A stretch of 64,000 nt of DNA from Idiomarina baltica OS145 (GCF_000152885.1 NZ_CH672404.1:410448-474447), one strand, 5' to 3'; shown: positions 43,790 through 54,226, counted from the stretch's first letter. Program-made: numbers and translations. Notes: generated by a model not told the origin, from the letters alone.

Positions 43790-45583
43790 GTGTTTAAGAA
43801 ATCTTTATTAGCACTTGCAGTCGCTGCATCAACGCCCGCTTGGGCCGATGTTGATTACCACCTTAATTTAACGAAGCCGACCCATCACACTGGCCAAGTT
43901 GATATTGTGTTCCCTGACGTTGAAAACGATTATATAGACGTCCAAATGCCAGCGTGGCGAACCGGTTATTATCGTATTTTAAATCTTGCCAATGGCGTAC
44001 GTGAATTTAAAGCAACGTCAGAAGATGGTGAGTCACTGACTTGGGAAAAAATTGATAAAAGCACATGGCGCATTCACTTACCGAAGTCGGCGCAAGGTGA
44101 TGACGTTAAGGTCAACTATCAAATTTATGCGAATCAACTCGGACGACGTAGTCGCCACATTGATGACTCTCACGCCTATTTAGACGCGTCAGCAGTGTTT
44201 ATGTATGCCGACGAGTACCGCTCAGAGCCAGTGACGGTCAGCCTTGATGTGCAAGACGGTTGGCGCAGCGTATCAGGCATGGAGAAAGAGGCAGAGCATA
44301 CGTTTGTGGCGGATAATTGGGATATCTTAGTTGACTCACCCATTGAGACAGGTATCAACGAACTGTATAAATTCAGTGTTGACGATCGTGACTACGAAGT
44401 GGTTTTTTGGGGTGAAGGCAATTACGATGCAGAACAAACCGTTAAGGACTTAGAAAAGCTTGTTCAGCAGTCGCAGAATATTTGGCAAGGTCATCCCTAT
44501 GAACGTTATGTATTTATGATCCATGCGACTTCGGGAGCAGGTGGCGCAACCGAACATCGCAACTCGACGATCATTCAGCGTCCACGCTATAGCTACGCAA
44601 GCAGAGACGACTATCTAAGCTTCTTATCAACAGCTTCTCACGAACTGATTCATACTTGGAACGTAAAAGCCTATCGTCCGGAAGCCTTAGTGCCATACGA
44701 TTATCAGAAGGAAAATTACACTGACCTATTCTGGTTAGCTGAGGGCTCAACAAGTTATTTCCAAAATCATTTGCTGATGCAAGCAGATATCATGACGACT
44801 GATGAGTATTTCGAACGCGTTGCTTCTGGGATCGAGCGTTTTTACGGCAAACCGGGGCGTGAAATCATGTCTGTGTCAGAAGCATCGTTTGAAGCTTGGA
44901 GTGACCAGTATGGCGATCGCGCTCACAACTTCTCAGTTAATATCTACTCAGAAGGTGCGATGGTTTCTTGGTTGTTAGATCTAGCGTTAATTGAGCGCAC
45001 TGATGGCGAGGTGACTTATCGCGATGTTCATAATGCACTTTATCAGCGTTTTGATGCCGATGAGGAAGGCTTTAATAGTGATGATGTCGTCGCTATCTTA
45101 GATGAGCTGACAGGTCAGTCGTGGCAGCAGTGGTGGGATGAGCATGTTAATGCGCCCGTCGCTGAGATCAATTTTGATGAGTTGCTGAATACCGTTGGTA
45201 TGAAGCTGACATTTGCTTCAGCTGATGAGCAAAAACCTTGGGCCGGTTGGCGTGGTAAAGCAGCCGCTGAGGGTGTTGAATTGGTTCAGGTAGAGCGAGG
45301 CTCACCTGCTTGGGACGCCGGTTTTACTCCAGGCGACGTGATTGTTGCTTATGATGGGCAGCGTGCGGCCGATGGACGTTTCGAAGAAGCTCTGCAAGAG
45401 CGTGAAGTCGGTGATACGGTTGAAGTCACATTCTTCCGTCGTGACCAACTTCATACTGCTGAACTAGTACTGGGCGAAGAGCAACATACAGGTGCGAAAA
45501 TTGAGCCGATAGAAGCACCTTCTGCTAAACAGAAGGCACGCTTCTTACAATGGTTACAAATTCCTCACCCGAATGCGAGTTAA
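43790..45583 (+). CDS. M61-family peptidase with PDZ domain
   Basis: An exported 597-residue metallopeptidase of the glycyl-aminopeptidase family. A signal peptide (KSLLALAVAASTPAWA) is followed by an N-terminal beta-domain and the catalytic region with the zinc motif HELIH (about residues 284-288), preceded by GGATEHRNST and followed by FWLAEGSTSYF with the third zinc ligand glutamate. The PDZ domain lies near residues 490-570 (GVELVQVERGSPAWDAG). The start is GTG with GGAG 5 bases upstream. It stands alone, its stop 2 bases from the convergent queF stop. Confidence 0.92.
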   Translation: MFKKSLLALAVAASTPAWADVDYHLNLTKPTHHTGQVDIVFPDVENDYIDVQMPAWRTGYYRILNLANGVREFKATSEDGESLTWEKIDKSTWRIHLPKSAQGDDVKVNYQIYANQLGRRSRHIDDSHAYLDASAVFMYADEYRSEPVTVSLDVQDGWRSVSGMEKEAEHTFVADNWDILVDSPIETGINELYKFSVDDRDYEVVFWGEGNYDAEQTVKDLEKLVQQSQNIWQGHPYERYVFMIHATSGAGGATEHRNSTIIQRPRYSYASRDDYLSFLSTASHELIHTWNVKAYRPEALVPYDYQKENYTDLFWLAEGSTSYFQNHLLMQADIMTTDEYFERVASGIERFYGKPGREIMSVSEASFEAWSDQYGDRAHNFSVNIYSEGAMVSWLLDLALIERTDGEVTYRDVHNALYQRFDADEEGFNSDDVVAILDELTGQSWQQWWDEHVNAPVAEINFDELLNTVGMKLTFASADEQKPWAGWRGKAAAEGVELVQVERGSPAWDAGFTPGDVIVAYDGQRAADGRFEEALQEREVGDTVEVTFFRRDQLHTAELVLGEEQHTGAKIEPIEAPSAKQKARFLQWLQIPHPNAS

Positions 45584-45585
45584 TC

Positions 45586-46416
45586 CTACTGCCGTGCAAG
45601 GCGCTGCCCACTCGGTGGCGCCTTTTCAAAGTTCGAACGAAACGGATTGATATCTAATCCACCTCGACGCGTGTAGCGGGCGTAGACAGTCAGTTGCGTG
45701 AAGCCCAAGCGCTGCAGGTCGATAAAAATACGTTCCACACACTGTTCGTGAAATTCGTTGTGTCGTCGAAAACTAATCAGATAGCGTAGTAAGCTTGCGC
45801 GATCGAGACGTGGTCCAACGCCATGTATGTAAACTGATCCCCAATCAGGTTGATTAGTAATTAGGCAGTTTGATTTAAGTAAGTGGCTATGCACTGAAAT
45901 TGATTCAATGATCGAGGTATCGACTGTTAATAGGTCTGGTTGGTAATCGTAGGTGCTTACTTCAATATCTTGTTCGTCAATACACGCCCCTGGTAAGCCA
46001 CTTATCGGCGTGCCACTTAATTCATCTAAAGAACTTAAGCTGACTAAGACATTAGCACCGGCGCAGGTCGACAAATCGTGCTGCATGATATCCGCAACGG
46101 TTTGCCAGTCTTCGAACCGACTCTCGTTAAAGCTATTTAAATAGAGTTTAAATGACTTTGATTCAATTAAATGAGGGCTATCACAGGGCACAGAAAATTC
46201 AGCAATAGCCACTTGCGGTAAGCCTCTATTATTCAGCCATGAGACTTCATATCCCGTCCAGTCGTCTTGACCATCAAACGGTAGTTTTTGAGTTATCCCA
46301 ATGGGTGTGCGATTAAGTTCGCGAGCTACAGCATGCAACTGGCTCGGGTCGTATGTGGTTGGGTAATCAGTGGCTTTACCCAAGTTTAGGTGAGCGAGTG
46401 GGTCGTTTTTTTGCAT
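45586..46416 (-). CDS. queF: NADPH-dependent 7-cyano-7-deazaguanine reductase
   Basis: Reduces preQ0 to preQ1 in queuosine tRNA-modification synthesis. The 276-residue, two-part form (YqcD type) is as in E. coli. The catalytic cysteine is C184 in [18 protein letters not shown], forming the thioimide; the QueF motif [13 protein letters not shown] is near residue 85. The second domain ends with [14 protein letters not shown]. It diverges from syd, the same pairing as in E. coli. Confidence 0.96.
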   Translation of the reverse strand: MQKNDPLAHLNLGKATDYPTTYDPSQLHAVARELNRTPIGITQKLPFDGQDDWTGYEVSWLNNRGLPQVAIAEFSVPCDSPHLIESKSFKLYLNSFNESRFEDWQTVADIMQHDLSTCAGANVLVSLSSLDELSGTPISGLPGACIDEQDIEVSTYDYQPDLLTVDTSIIESISVHSHLLKSNCLITNQPDWGSVYIHGVGPRLDRASLLRYLISFRRHNEFHEQCVERIFIDLQRLGFTQLTVYARYTRRGGLDINPFRSNFEKAPPSGQRLARQ

Positions 46417-46482
46417 TGATGCGCTCCATGGTAAACTAAATTAGTTAAATCTATTTTACGCTGTTAAAAGGAAATGCACCAG

Positions 46483-47052
46483 ATGAACCCCGTATCAACT
46501 GAACACGCCGTTAGCGTTTTGTTAGAGCGCTACCTCGAAGTGATCCCTGAACCCAAAACCGAATGGGTTGAAGAGTGGGATGCTAAGATATATCAGCAAC
46601 GAATAGGTGAAGAGCAGGTTATTTGGCGGCCTGTAAAGCGTGATGAAGTGCAAGACTTTAGTAAGTTAGAGTCAGCATTAGACATGCGATTTCATGACAG
46701 TGTAAAACGATTATTTGGCGATTGGTTCAGCGGTGATCTCAGTCTCGCTTTTGCAACTGGTGAGACAACCCCGTCAATGGGCTTTGAATTGTTGATGCCG
46801 CAATGCCAAGAGGATGCTGAACGGCTGCTGCAAAATCTGACGGGGCACATTTTGATGAAGCGCAAGTTGAAGCAGCCTGTCACGATTTTTATCGGTATTT
46901 TACATGAACATGATGATTGCTTGGTCTCGATAGATAACTCCACAGGAGAGGTCGCACTTGAGTGGTTAGGGAAGCTACAGCACCAAACCTTAGCGGTCGA
47001 TCTCGCTACATTTTTATTGCAATGTCAGCCACATAGTGGTGAAAATGACTAA
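46483..47052 (+). CDS. syd: SecY-interacting protein Syd
   Basis: A cytoplasmic protein that binds SecY and affects translocon quality control. About 189 residues; conserved segments include WRPVKRDEVQDFSKLESAL, ENLTGH-type QNLTGHILMKRKLKQPVTIFIG and NSTGEVALEWLG near the C-terminus. The ATG at 46483 is preferred because AAGGA is 10 bases before it; the ATG at 46474 would be only 2 bases away. It sits head to head with queF, supporting the name. Confidence 0.93.
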   Translation: MNPVSTEHAVSVLLERYLEVIPEPKTEWVEEWDAKIYQQRIGEEQVIWRPVKRDEVQDFSKLESALDMRFHDSVKRLFGDWFSGDLSLAFATGETTPSMGFELLMPQCQEDAERLLQNLTGHILMKRKLKQPVTIFIGILHEHDDCLVSIDNSTGEVALEWLGKLQHQTLAVDLATFLLQCQPHSGEND

Positions 47053-47115
47053 GCAATGCGAGCTTAAAGTAAAGTGAGACATCATTAAATGCATTAAAAA
47101 CAATGGGTTATTATT

Positions 47116-47133
47116 TTGGTGCGATTTTTGCTT
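47116..47133 (+). promoter_or_regulatory. Sigma-54-like promoter before the DUF3192 lipoprotein
   Basis: TTGGTGCGATTTTTGCTT has GG (47118-47119) and GC (47130-47131) separated by 10 bases, as in -24/-12 promoters, but TGGTGCG deviates from TGGCACG. The gap 47053-47195 holds nothing else that I see. Confidence 0.35.
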
Positions 47134-47195
47134 AATTTGTCGTGAGTGCGCGAATGAGCACAATTCTTAAAATAACTAAAAATCGGAGATTGAAG

Positions 47196-47573
47196 ATGGA
47201 ATTCAGAAAGCTTGCATTGACTGGACTTGCGGGAATGATGACGCTCTCACTGTCGGGATGTATTGTTGTGAGTGAGCCTAGCTGGGATAAAGACGATCCA
47301 CAGTATGATCAAATTCACGACGAGCGGGGCAATCGTCAGACAATTGCTCAATTAAATTTAAATGCTGATTTTGAGTCTGTCCGTAATAAGCTCGGTACAC
47401 CTGATTTTACTGAACGATGGACCGAGGATGGCGACCAGTATCAAGTGCTTTTTTACCGGACGCAACGTGTTCACGCAGACGGTATGACCACTAAAGATGA
47501 GTGTACCCCGATTGTATTTAAGAATGGGTCACTGATTGGGACAGGTCAATTGGCTCTCGACAAGGTGATGTAA
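47196..47573 (+). CDS. DUF3192 lipoprotein
   Basis: A 125-residue lipoprotein with signal and lipobox (LSLSGC near residue 22), then the DUF3192 core: NADFESVRNKLGTPDFTE, VLFYRTQRVHADGMTTKDEC and PIVFKNGSLIGTGQ. It is a paralogue of the membrane-anchored copy at 40243-40617, the TTKDEC block being identical. The start at 47196 is chosen for GGAG 7 bases upstream and the clean lipoprotein signal. Its gene stands alone behind a sigma-54-like promoter. Function is unknown; the fold may resemble BamE/SmpA. Confidence 0.85.
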   Translation: MEFRKLALTGLAGMMTLSLSGCIVVSEPSWDKDDPQYDQIHDERGNRQTIAQLNLNADFESVRNKLGTPDFTERWTEDGDQYQVLFYRTQRVHADGMTTKDECTPIVFKNGSLIGTGQLALDKVM

Positions 47574-47618
47574 TCAGAGTAGGTTGGTGATAGCGTACTA
47601 TGTAATAGGAGAGTTGCT

Positions 47619-48254
47619 ATGCCAACCGAAGTTGCCGTATCAACACAGGACGTTGAGCTTGTAGAGCTGGACGTATGTCAGCTCAATAGCGTAGCGTCCT
47701 TATTGTTTCAAACCTACCAAAATGATGCGCTGATGCAGCGTATCTTTCAAGCCGACAAAGCGGACTATGAAAAGCGTTTACGCGCAGCGATACGCGAGGA
47801 ATTGATTGCTCAGTGGGACAATGGGCAACCCATTATCGCGGCGATGCATGATGAAGCGCTGTTAGGTGTCGTATGTCTATCAAAGGTTGAACATCAATTC
47901 GGACCTACCAGCCGATGGAACTGGTACATTTCGATGTTATTGACAGCAGGTTGGGTAAGTACGCGTTACGTACTTGATAAAGAGCGCCAAATAAAGTCAT
48001 TACTCAAAGATCAACCCTGCTATCTGATTTCTTTCATTGGTGTCGCCGAGCAGTATCAACACCAAGGTATTGGGCAGTTACTGTGCCAAGCGGCGTTACA
48101 GGAGAGTGTTGAACGCGGTGGCGTTAAACAGTTGGCGGTATTTACTTCTGATCAGCAACAACAAACGTTTTTCAACCGTTGTGGCTTTACGCAGCAGCAC
48201 GCTGTTGACGTTCATGACGTACCCGGCGCACTGCTCACCCTGAACGTCGATTAG
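47619..48254 (+). CDS. GNAT-family N-acetyltransferase
   Basis: A 211-residue acetyl-CoA-dependent transferase with unknown substrate. The acetyl-CoA loop is YQHQGIGQLLC near residue 146 (QxxGxG pattern), preceded by the beta-strand YLISFIGVA; the last strand is in FFNRCGFTQQH. A long insertion with WNWYISMLLTAGW lies between. It converges with the DUF3301 gene, overlapping it by 4 bases at the 3' end. Confidence 0.85.
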   Translation: MPTEVAVSTQDVELVELDVCQLNSVASLLFQTYQNDALMQRIFQADKADYEKRLRAAIREELIAQWDNGQPIIAAMHDEALLGVVCLSKVEHQFGPTSRWNWYISMLLTAGWVSTRYVLDKERQIKSLLKDQPCYLISFIGVAEQYQHQGIGQLLCQAALQESVERGGVKQLAVFTSDQQQQTFFNRCGFTQQHAVDVHDVPGALLTLNVD

Positions 48255-48562
48255 TTGGGTTCACGAAAAGGCGGGAGATCGACGGCAATTAACTGACTAT
48301 TATGCAAGGTTAACGTGCCTTCATAACGTGAAGTGCCGTCACTACTAAAGCCCATCACAAAGCGGCTTCGCCAGCCCGGATGACGACCTTTAAAAGACCA
48401 ACGCGTGCTGACTTTCTCTAAATCTAGCATTTGCAGTCTCTGTTGCTTGCAATACCAAAGCGCGTGTTGGTAGGCATGCTCCGTTTGACGTCGGTGTTGC
48501 CAGAACAACCAAATCACACACAACAATAGTAAGAATAATAGTACATCAAATAGAGTGATCAT
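48251..48562 (-). CDS. DUF3301 membrane protein
   Basis: A 103-residue protein: one N-terminal transmembrane helix (FDVLLFLLLLCVIWLFW), then a soluble part with ALWYCKQQRLQMLDLEKV and RYEGTLTLHNSQL, the DUF3301 pattern. Function unknown. It overlaps the DUF3549 gene upstream by 4 bases (ATGA), so the two are translated together, as is usual for this pair in gammaproteobacteria. Confidence 0.85.
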   Translation of the reverse strand: MITLFDVLLFLLLLCVIWLFWQHRRQTEHAYQHALWYCKQQRLQMLDLEKVSTRWSFKGRHPGWRSRFVMGFSSDGTSRYEGTLTLHNSQLIAVDLPPFREPN

Positions 48563-49581
48563 GAGGCTTGTTGCGTCTTAAGTTTTAGGAGCTGCTGCTT
48601 GACCTCGATAGAAATATCATTTTGGGCTATTTTACGCAGTACCAAAGGGCGCAATTCTGGCAGTGAAACAGCGTCCTCGAATAACGCCTGAAACCATGTC
48701 TGTTGAAGCTCAGCAATGCGCTCAAGGTACAATCGGAGTAGCTCTTCATTTTGTAGTGTGGGCCATAAACGAGCGCCCACGACCGTTAATATATTGGCGT
48801 CGATTGGCTGCTTTAATAGGGTCATTACTGCTTTTTGCACACGTTTATCGTTGCTCATGCTCGCTAACGCCCGCAGAGCGTATAACGCACGTGTCTCATT
48901 CGCTTCGGTCAACTCGTTCAGATAGAAGTCGCGCAACTTTGCGGGTATTGAGTGTTGTTCTAGCGCCTCCGCTAAATAACGTTGTACCGTGGGCGCATAG
49001 TTTGTGTAATGCTCAGTAATCGCGGTTGCCAATTCGGGCAGATTCATTAAACGAGCAGCACAATCATGTAAGCCCTGTACGCCGATATGTTGCCAATCGT
49101 CGTGTTTGCCCATCAAGTAGTCAAACGTAGTATCAAAGTACTGGCTCGGTGCAGCTTGACGCTGAGTTGAAATATGTGCATGTAGTGCGGCACGCTGGGT
49201 TTGGCTCGGAGTAAATAAATACGGATTATGCTTGAGCTGCTCTTCTTGTTCTTTAGTCAGGGCATCAGTGAGTTGCTGGCCTAATGCGGATACAACATAC
49301 TCAAGATATTGGTCACGCGCAGCAACATTCAGAAGTCCCCGTTCGTCCAGAGGAAATTTTAAGAACCACAGATAGTCCTGTTGCGGACTACTCTTGTGGC
49401 GAAATAGAATGGCCAGGTGCGCGTGATGAGCAAGCGGAAACGGATGAGGTTGCTGTTGGTGTTCAATAGCGGCAAAGGTCTCTACTGAAATTTGACTGAG
49501 TCGCCGACCCAAATCAAATACCTGAAATTCAGTGTTGCCTGCTGCCAAAAACTCGCCAATGGTTGCTATCTTATCAGTCAC
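48559..49581 (-). CDS. DUF3549 protein
   Basis: A 340-residue cytoplasmic protein of unknown function. The start TIGEFLAAGNTEFQVFDLGRR and QDYLWFLKFPLDERGLL are characteristic of DUF3549; the C-terminal half is helical with HEAT-like repeats (ETRALYALRALASMSNDK, LKQPIDANILTVVGARLW). It is the first gene of a pair with DUF3301 and diverges from the yqcC-truC pair. Confidence 0.85.
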   Translation of the reverse strand: MTDKIATIGEFLAAGNTEFQVFDLGRRLSQISVETFAAIEHQQQPHPFPLAHHAHLAILFRHKSSPQQDYLWFLKFPLDERGLLNVAARDQYLEYVVSALGQQLTDALTKEQEEQLKHNPYLFTPSQTQRAALHAHISTQRQAAPSQYFDTTFDYLMGKHDDWQHIGVQGLHDCAARLMNLPELATAITEHYTNYAPTVQRYLAEALEQHSIPAKLRDFYLNELTEANETRALYALRALASMSNDKRVQKAVMTLLKQPIDANILTVVGARLWPTLQNEELLRLYLERIAELQQTWFQALFEDAVSLPELRPLVLRKIAQNDISIEVKQQLLKLKTQQAS

Positions 49582-49674
49582 TCAACGTCTCCAAGCTTGA
49601 ATTTAATTCGGTTTTCAATCAGTATTGTCGCCATTATATCGGTTATCAAACCTAAAGTGGTAATGGAGTCTCCG

Positions 49675-50019
49675 ATGGAGCAGTATCAAAAAGCGGCCCG
49701 GCTACTCGATCGTATCGAACGAGAGTTAAATAGCTTGGGCCTCTGGCAATCTCATCAACCGCCTGTTGAAGCGTTGGATAGCCAACAGCCATTCGCTATG
49801 GATACCCTCGAGTTTCATCAATGGCTACAATTCATAATGATACCGCGAATGTGGTCATTGATCGATGCGAAACAGCCTCTTCCCGATTCAATCGCCGTCA
49901 GTCCGATGGCAGCGCATTCCTATCGAAATGCGATTGAGCAACACGAACAACTGATTGAGTTAATCCGTGAATTTGATGTCTTATTAAGTGGCTCTGATCC
50001 GTTGCAAGACGATGTCTGA
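49675..50019 (+). CDS. yqcC: YqcC-family protein
   Basis: A 114-residue cytoplasmic protein of unknown function. The family block QPFAMDTLEFHQWLQFIMIPRM, here in two parts QPFAMDTLEFHQWLQ and FIMIPRMWSLID, followed by KQPLPDSIAVSPMA, matches E. coli YqcC. The ATG at 49675 is chosen because GGAG lies 6 bases before it; an open frame extends 61 codons further but that part looks unlike protein. The stop overlaps the truC start by 8 bases, the same gene pair as in E. coli. Confidence 0.88.
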   Translation: MEQYQKAARLLDRIERELNSLGLWQSHQPPVEALDSQQPFAMDTLEFHQWLQFIMIPRMWSLIDAKQPLPDSIAVSPMAAHSYRNAIEQHEQLIELIREFDVLLSGSDPLQDDV

Positions 50020-50731
50020 ACCCGACTTATTACAGGTCGTCTATAAAGACGAGTATCTCGTGGTGATAGATAAGCCTAGCGGCTTATTGGTTCACCGTAG
50101 TTGGCTCGCTTCGGATGCTAAGCGATTTGCAATGCAAATGCTCCGAGACCAGCTCGGTCAACGGGTTTACCCTGTTCATCGGCTTGATAGACCTACATCG
50201 GGTCTACTGATTTTTGCACTTTCGTCCGAGATTGCACGTGCGCTCAATGAACAGTTTGCCGAACGAGATATCAAGAAAGTCTATCATGCCGTTGTACGAG
50301 GCTATGTGGATGATGCTGGCATTATCGATTATGCGCTAAAAGAAGAGCACGACAAGATAGCTGATAAGCAGGCGCAGGCGGATAAACCGGCTCAGGAAGC
50401 CGTTACGGAATATCAATGTGTTGCTCGCGTCGAGTTGCCATTTAAGGTCAGTAAGAAACATGATACGAGCCGCTACTCGTTGGTCAAGTTAATGCCTCTA
50501 ACAGGGCGTAAGCATCAGTTACGTCGGCATATGTCGCACATAAGACACCCAATTATTGGCGATACTCGGCACGGGGAAGGGCGGCACAATCGTTTTTTTC
50601 GTGAGCATTTTGATTGTCATCGCTTGCTACTAGCATCTACCGCGATCGAATTTCAACACCCCAAGACAGGCAAACTGTTGAGCGTTGAGATTGAAGTTCC
50701 AGAAATATTATCACGCCCGTTCGTCAGGTAA
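50012..50731 (+). CDS. truC: tRNA pseudouridine(65) synthase TruC
   Basis: Converts uridine 65 of certain tRNAs to pseudouridine. The 239-residue RluA-family enzyme has the catalytic aspartate in VHRLDRPTSGLLIF near residue 55, the N-terminal VVIDKPSGLLVHRS and a C-terminal LTGRKHQLRRHMSHI. The start at 50012 overlaps the yqcC end; an in-frame start eight codons earlier is less likely. A 17-bp inverted repeat covers the stop codon. Confidence 0.95.
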   Translation: MSEPDLLQVVYKDEYLVVIDKPSGLLVHRSWLASDAKRFAMQMLRDQLGQRVYPVHRLDRPTSGLLIFALSSEIARALNEQFAERDIKKVYHAVVRGYVDDAGIIDYALKEEHDKIADKQAQADKPAQEAVTEYQCVARVELPFKVSKKHDTSRYSLVKLMPLTGRKHQLRRHMSHIRHPIIGDTRHGEGRHNRFFREHFDCHRLLLASTAIEFQHPKTGKLLSVEIEVPEILSRPFVR

Positions 50732-50746
50732 CGGGCGTGATAATAT
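50705..50746. terminator. Strong stem-loop over the truC stop
   Basis: Perfect 17-bp arms (50705-50721 and 50730-50746, with core TCACGCCCGTT / AACGGGCGTGA) enclose an 8-base loop. The truC stop TAA begins at 50729. No T-run follows, but the convergent dapD gene ends 13 bases away, so it probably ends transcripts from both sides. Confidence 0.65.
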
Positions 50747-50759
50747 CATAAGTACTGAT

Positions 50760-51590
50760 TTATTCTGCGCTGCGTAGTAACGCATTAATACCGACTTTTG
50801 CACGCGTTTTAGCATCAACACGTTTAACAATAATTGCGGCATAAAGGCTGTGCGTACCATCGGCAGAGGGGAGTGCGCCAGGCACAACGACGGCTCCTGC
50901 AGGAACACGACCGTAGATGATTTTGTCGTTTTCACGATCGTAAATGCGTGTGCTTTGGCCTATATAGACGCCCATTGAAATGACTGCGCCTTCTTCAACG
51001 ATCACTCCCTCGACGATTTCAGAACGTGCGCCAATAAAGCAGTTATCTTCAATAATCGTTGGATTGGCTTGTAGTGGTTCGAGAACTCCGCCAATACCCA
51101 CGCCACCAGACAGGTGAACATTTTTACCAATTTGTGCACACGAACCGACGGTCGCCCAGGTATCCACCATACTTCCATCGCCAACGTATGCGCCGATGTT
51201 TACATAGCTCGGCATGACCACTACATTACGACCAATGAAGGCGCCTTTGCGAACCATCGCAGGCGGAACGACACGCATGCCCTCCGCACGAAAACGAGCA
51301 CTGTCATAGTCGGCAAATTTAGCGGGGACTTTATCCCAAAAACGCGTTTCGCCGCCTTCGATGAGGTCGTTATCGTTCAGTCTGAAAGATAATAGTACCG
51401 CCTTCTTCAGCCATTGATGAACGATCCACTCCCCAGATACTTTTTCTGCGACACGTAATTCACCACGATCGATTTCATCAATGATATAGCGGACGACTTC
51501 ACGTAGCTCATCATCATCGGTACGGGGAGAAATTTGATCACGCTGCTCAAAAGCTTCATTGATTAACTTTTTATACTTTTCAAACGACAT
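50760..51590 (-). CDS. dapD: Tetrahydrodipicolinate N-succinyltransferase
   Basis: Lysine and diaminopimelate synthesis: transfers succinyl from succinyl-CoA to tetrahydrodipicolinate. With the start at 51590 (GAGG 5 bases upstream) the product is 276 residues, near the E. coli length of 274. The left-handed beta-helix is evident in hexapeptide repeats such as [19 protein letters not shown] and [19 protein letters not shown]; the N-terminal RLNDNDLIE and C-terminal [14 protein letters not shown] also fit. It lies 10 bases after glnD on the same strand, the map-glnD-dapD order of E. coli. Confidence 0.97.
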   Translation of the reverse strand: MSFEKYKKLINEAFEQRDQISPRTDDDELREVVRYIIDEIDRGELRVAEKVSGEWIVHQWLKKAVLLSFRLNDNDLIEGGETRFWDKVPAKFADYDSARFRAEGMRVVPPAMVRKGAFIGRNVVVMPSYVNIGAYVGDGSMVDTWATVGSCAQIGKNVHLSGGVGIGGVLEPLQANPTIIEDNCFIGARSEIVEGVIVEEGAVISMGVYIGQSTRIYDRENDKIIYGRVPAGAVVVPGALPSADGTHSLYAAIIVKRVDAKTRAKVGINALLRSAE

Positions 51591-51600
51591 GTTTGCCTCA

Positions 51601-54222
51601 TTATCCATCTAAATCACTGGTAATTTGCTGTTTAAGTGCCAGCTTTTGTTCATCTGAGAGCGCTTCACCACGGTGTGAAGATACAATGAATAGATCCTCA
51701 GCTTGCTCTCCTATAGTGGTTATTTTTGCGGCTAAAAGACTGACATCAAGACGTTGCAAAATGGCTGCTATACGTGCGACAAGTCCCGGCCTATCAAGTG
51801 CTACGAGCTCGAACGTCGTACGTCCGCGATGTTTTACTGGTAAAAAATTCACTTGCGTTTTAACACTAAAGTTCTTTAATCGACGCGAGAGTGGCCGGTT
51901 ATTCTTAGGTACTTTTCGGCGCCTATGTAAGACATCAAGCAGGTGCTGCTTCACTTCCTCAATGCGACGCGTTTCAGTAAGTGGTTTTCCGTTCCGCTGC
52001 AGTAAAACAAAAGTATCCATCACGAAGCCGTCACGAGTTGCCAATATTTGAGCGTCTAAGATAGTCAACTGCTGGCTATCTAACACACCTGCGACGGCAG
52101 CAAAAAGGTGTCCCTCATCATGGTGATAAACAAACAACTCAGTAGTACCATAGTTGTTTTCGTCACCAATTAGAATCAATGGCAGTTCGTCATCTTTTAG
52201 TTGCAATATATGCTGGGAGTGCCAACTAATCTGCTCCGCCGTGTGACGAAAAAAGTAGTCCGCTGTAAAGCGCCCCCAAAGCGCAAGAATGGCCTCTTTT
52301 TCATAACCGCCACTCAGTAACAAAGCCATTGCATTGGCTTTATTTTGCTGGATTTTATCACGCACGTCGAGCGTTGGTTTACTACTGTTTTGTTCTAATA
52401 AATAACGAGTCGCGTTATACAATTCTTCGAGTAAGGTTGCTTTCCAGTTATTCCAAAGCGAATGGTTAGTCGCGCGAATATCCGCTACGGTGAGACAATA
52501 AAGAAAGTCGAGTCGTTCAACCGTATCCACAATATTGGCGAACTCTTGAATCACGTCAGGGTCATGAATATCGCGTTTTTGTGCAGTCACCGACATGGTT
52601 AAATGGTGTTCTACCAGCCAACTAATTAAATCGCTGTCTGCTTGACTGTAGCGATGTTGCAAACAAAAATTACTGGCATCCATCGCACCGAGTTCAGAGT
52701 GGTCTCCTCCACGACCTTTGGCGATATCGTGGAAAATGCCCGCCAAGTAGAGGCAATGTCGACGCGTCATTTGAGCTACGCGTTCTTCGCATAAAGGAAA
52801 TTGCCCGACATACTCTGGATCTGAAAAACGATAAAGGTTGCGTACTAAACGAAAGGTGTGTTCATCGACCGTGTAGGCGTGGAAGAGGTCAAACTGCATT
52901 TGACCTACAATCTGCTGCCATTGGGGCAAGTAGCTTGCTATGACGCCATGATGATGCATTAAGGCAAAAGCACGACCACAGCCTGATGGATGTTCGATAA
53001 GTCGCTTAAACCAGAAACGACAGTCGGGATCATAGCTTAATGGTTCGTTGAGCTGAGCACGCGCGTTACGTAATTGACGAATCGTGTGTGAATGGATGCC
53101 TTCAATTTCTGGGTGTTCAGCAATAATTACAAATGCTCGAATCAGCTGGCTATGGTCTTCGAATACTTCATCGTGGCGTGCACTGAGCAGGTGTTGATTG
53201 ATCGCAAAGTGTTCATCGATATCAATGGTATGATGCAGGTCTTGCGGGTTAAGGATAGCTTGCTGAAAAAACTGCAGTAGCATCTGATTCAGCTCACTGA
53301 CACGAAGTACGACCTTAAAGTAGTCTTTCATCATCAGTTCTACTGATTGCTTGCCTTCATTCCCGTAACCAAGACGCACTGCAACGCCGGGTTGAAAATC
53401 AAATAGTAATCTATCCTCGCGTTTGCCTACTTCAAGGTGAAGTGCGAAACGAATACGCCAGAGCCAGTTCATACATTCACGTAGTTCAACAAATTCATCG
53501 GCCGTCATGTAACCGAACTCGACTAGGCTTTCGTCCGAGTGGGTTTGGAAATGACGTTTGGCAATCCAACCAATGGTTTGAATATCGCGAAGTCCGCCAG
53601 GGCTGGATTTAATATTAGGTTCAAGGTTATACGATGTACCGTGATATTGCTGATGTCGTTGCCTTTGTTCGTCAAGCTTCGCTTGATAGAAGTCTCGGCT
53701 TGACCAGGGGAAGTCGGATAATAATCGCTGCTCATAGTCGCGAATGAGCGTTTCATCACCCACTACGGGTCGGCTCTCAATTAGGTTGGTTGCCGTGGTG
53801 ATATCTTCAGAAGCGGCACTTAAGCACTGGGAAACTGTGCGTACCGAGTGACCTACATCGAGGTGCAAGTCCCATAGAAAAGTGACAAATTCTGACACTG
53901 CACAACGTGATAATGTATCCTCGCAATCAACTAAAATGAGTAGATCTATATCGGATCCGGGATGTAAGGTATGACGACCATAGCCGCCTACCGCAATCAA
54001 CGCCATAGATTCATTGGAAAAGTCAAAGCGATGCCAGAGTTCTGTTAACAATTGATCGAAAAATTGAGCCCTATGGTGAATGAGCTCGTCAATATCGGCA
54101 GTGACAAAGTGGCCTTCTGACCAACGATGATAGTGAGCAATGAGTTCGCGGTAGGCTCCGGCCTCAAGCGCAAGGTTTGAGGCGGGCCAATGTGCATAAA
54201 AATCTGCTTGCTCGGTATCCAT
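51601..54222 (-). CDS. glnD: Bifunctional uridylyltransferase/uridylyl-removing enzyme
   Basis: Nitrogen sensor that adds or removes UMP on PII proteins according to glutamine. The 873 residues show the nucleotidyltransferase motif [19 protein letters not shown] near residue 75, an HD domain with [20 protein letters not shown] near 495-515 and two ACT glutamine-binding domains at the C-terminus (from about residue 690 and 800; [15 protein letters not shown]). The start at 54222 gives MDTEQADF and leaves 4 bases to the map stop; a longer frame overlaps map and is less likely. Confidence 0.97.
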   Translation of the reverse strand: MDTEQADFYAHWPASNLALEAGAYRELIAHYHRWSEGHFVTADIDELIHHRAQFFDQLLTELWHRFDFSNESMALIAVGGYGRHTLHPGSDIDLLILVDCEDTLSRCAVSEFVTFLWDLHLDVGHSVRTVSQCLSAASEDITTATNLIESRPVVGDETLIRDYEQRLLSDFPWSSRDFYQAKLDEQRQRHQQYHGTSYNLEPNIKSSPGGLRDIQTIGWIAKRHFQTHSDESLVEFGYMTADEFVELRECMNWLWRIRFALHLEVGKREDRLLFDFQPGVAVRLGYGNEGKQSVELMMKDYFKVVLRVSELNQMLLQFFQQAILNPQDLHHTIDIDEHFAINQHLLSARHDEVFEDHSQLIRAFVIIAEHPEIEGIHSHTIRQLRNARAQLNEPLSYDPDCRFWFKRLIEHPSGCGRAFALMHHHGVIASYLPQWQQIVGQMQFDLFHAYTVDEHTFRLVRNLYRFSDPEYVGQFPLCEERVAQMTRRHCLYLAGIFHDIAKGRGGDHSELGAMDASNFCLQHRYSQADSDLISWLVEHHLTMSVTAQKRDIHDPDVIQEFANIVDTVERLDFLYCLTVADIRATNHSLWNNWKATLLEELYNATRYLLEQNSSKPTLDVRDKIQQNKANAMALLLSGGYEKEAILALWGRFTADYFFRHTAEQISWHSQHILQLKDDELPLILIGDENNYGTTELFVYHHDEGHLFAAVAGVLDSQQLTILDAQILATRDGFVMDTFVLLQRNGKPLTETRRIEEVKQHLLDVLHRRRKVPKNNRPLSRRLKNFSVKTQVNFLPVKHRGRTTFELVALDRPGLVARIAAILQRLDVSLLAAKITTIGEQAEDLFIVSSHRGEALSDEQKLALKQQITSDLDG

Positions 54223-54226
54223 CGTG

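Noticed and set aside
49492..49674. N-terminal extension of the YqcC protein
   Set aside because: The extra 61 codons overlap the divergent DUF3549 start region, lack family resemblance, and the later ATG has the better ribosome-binding site.
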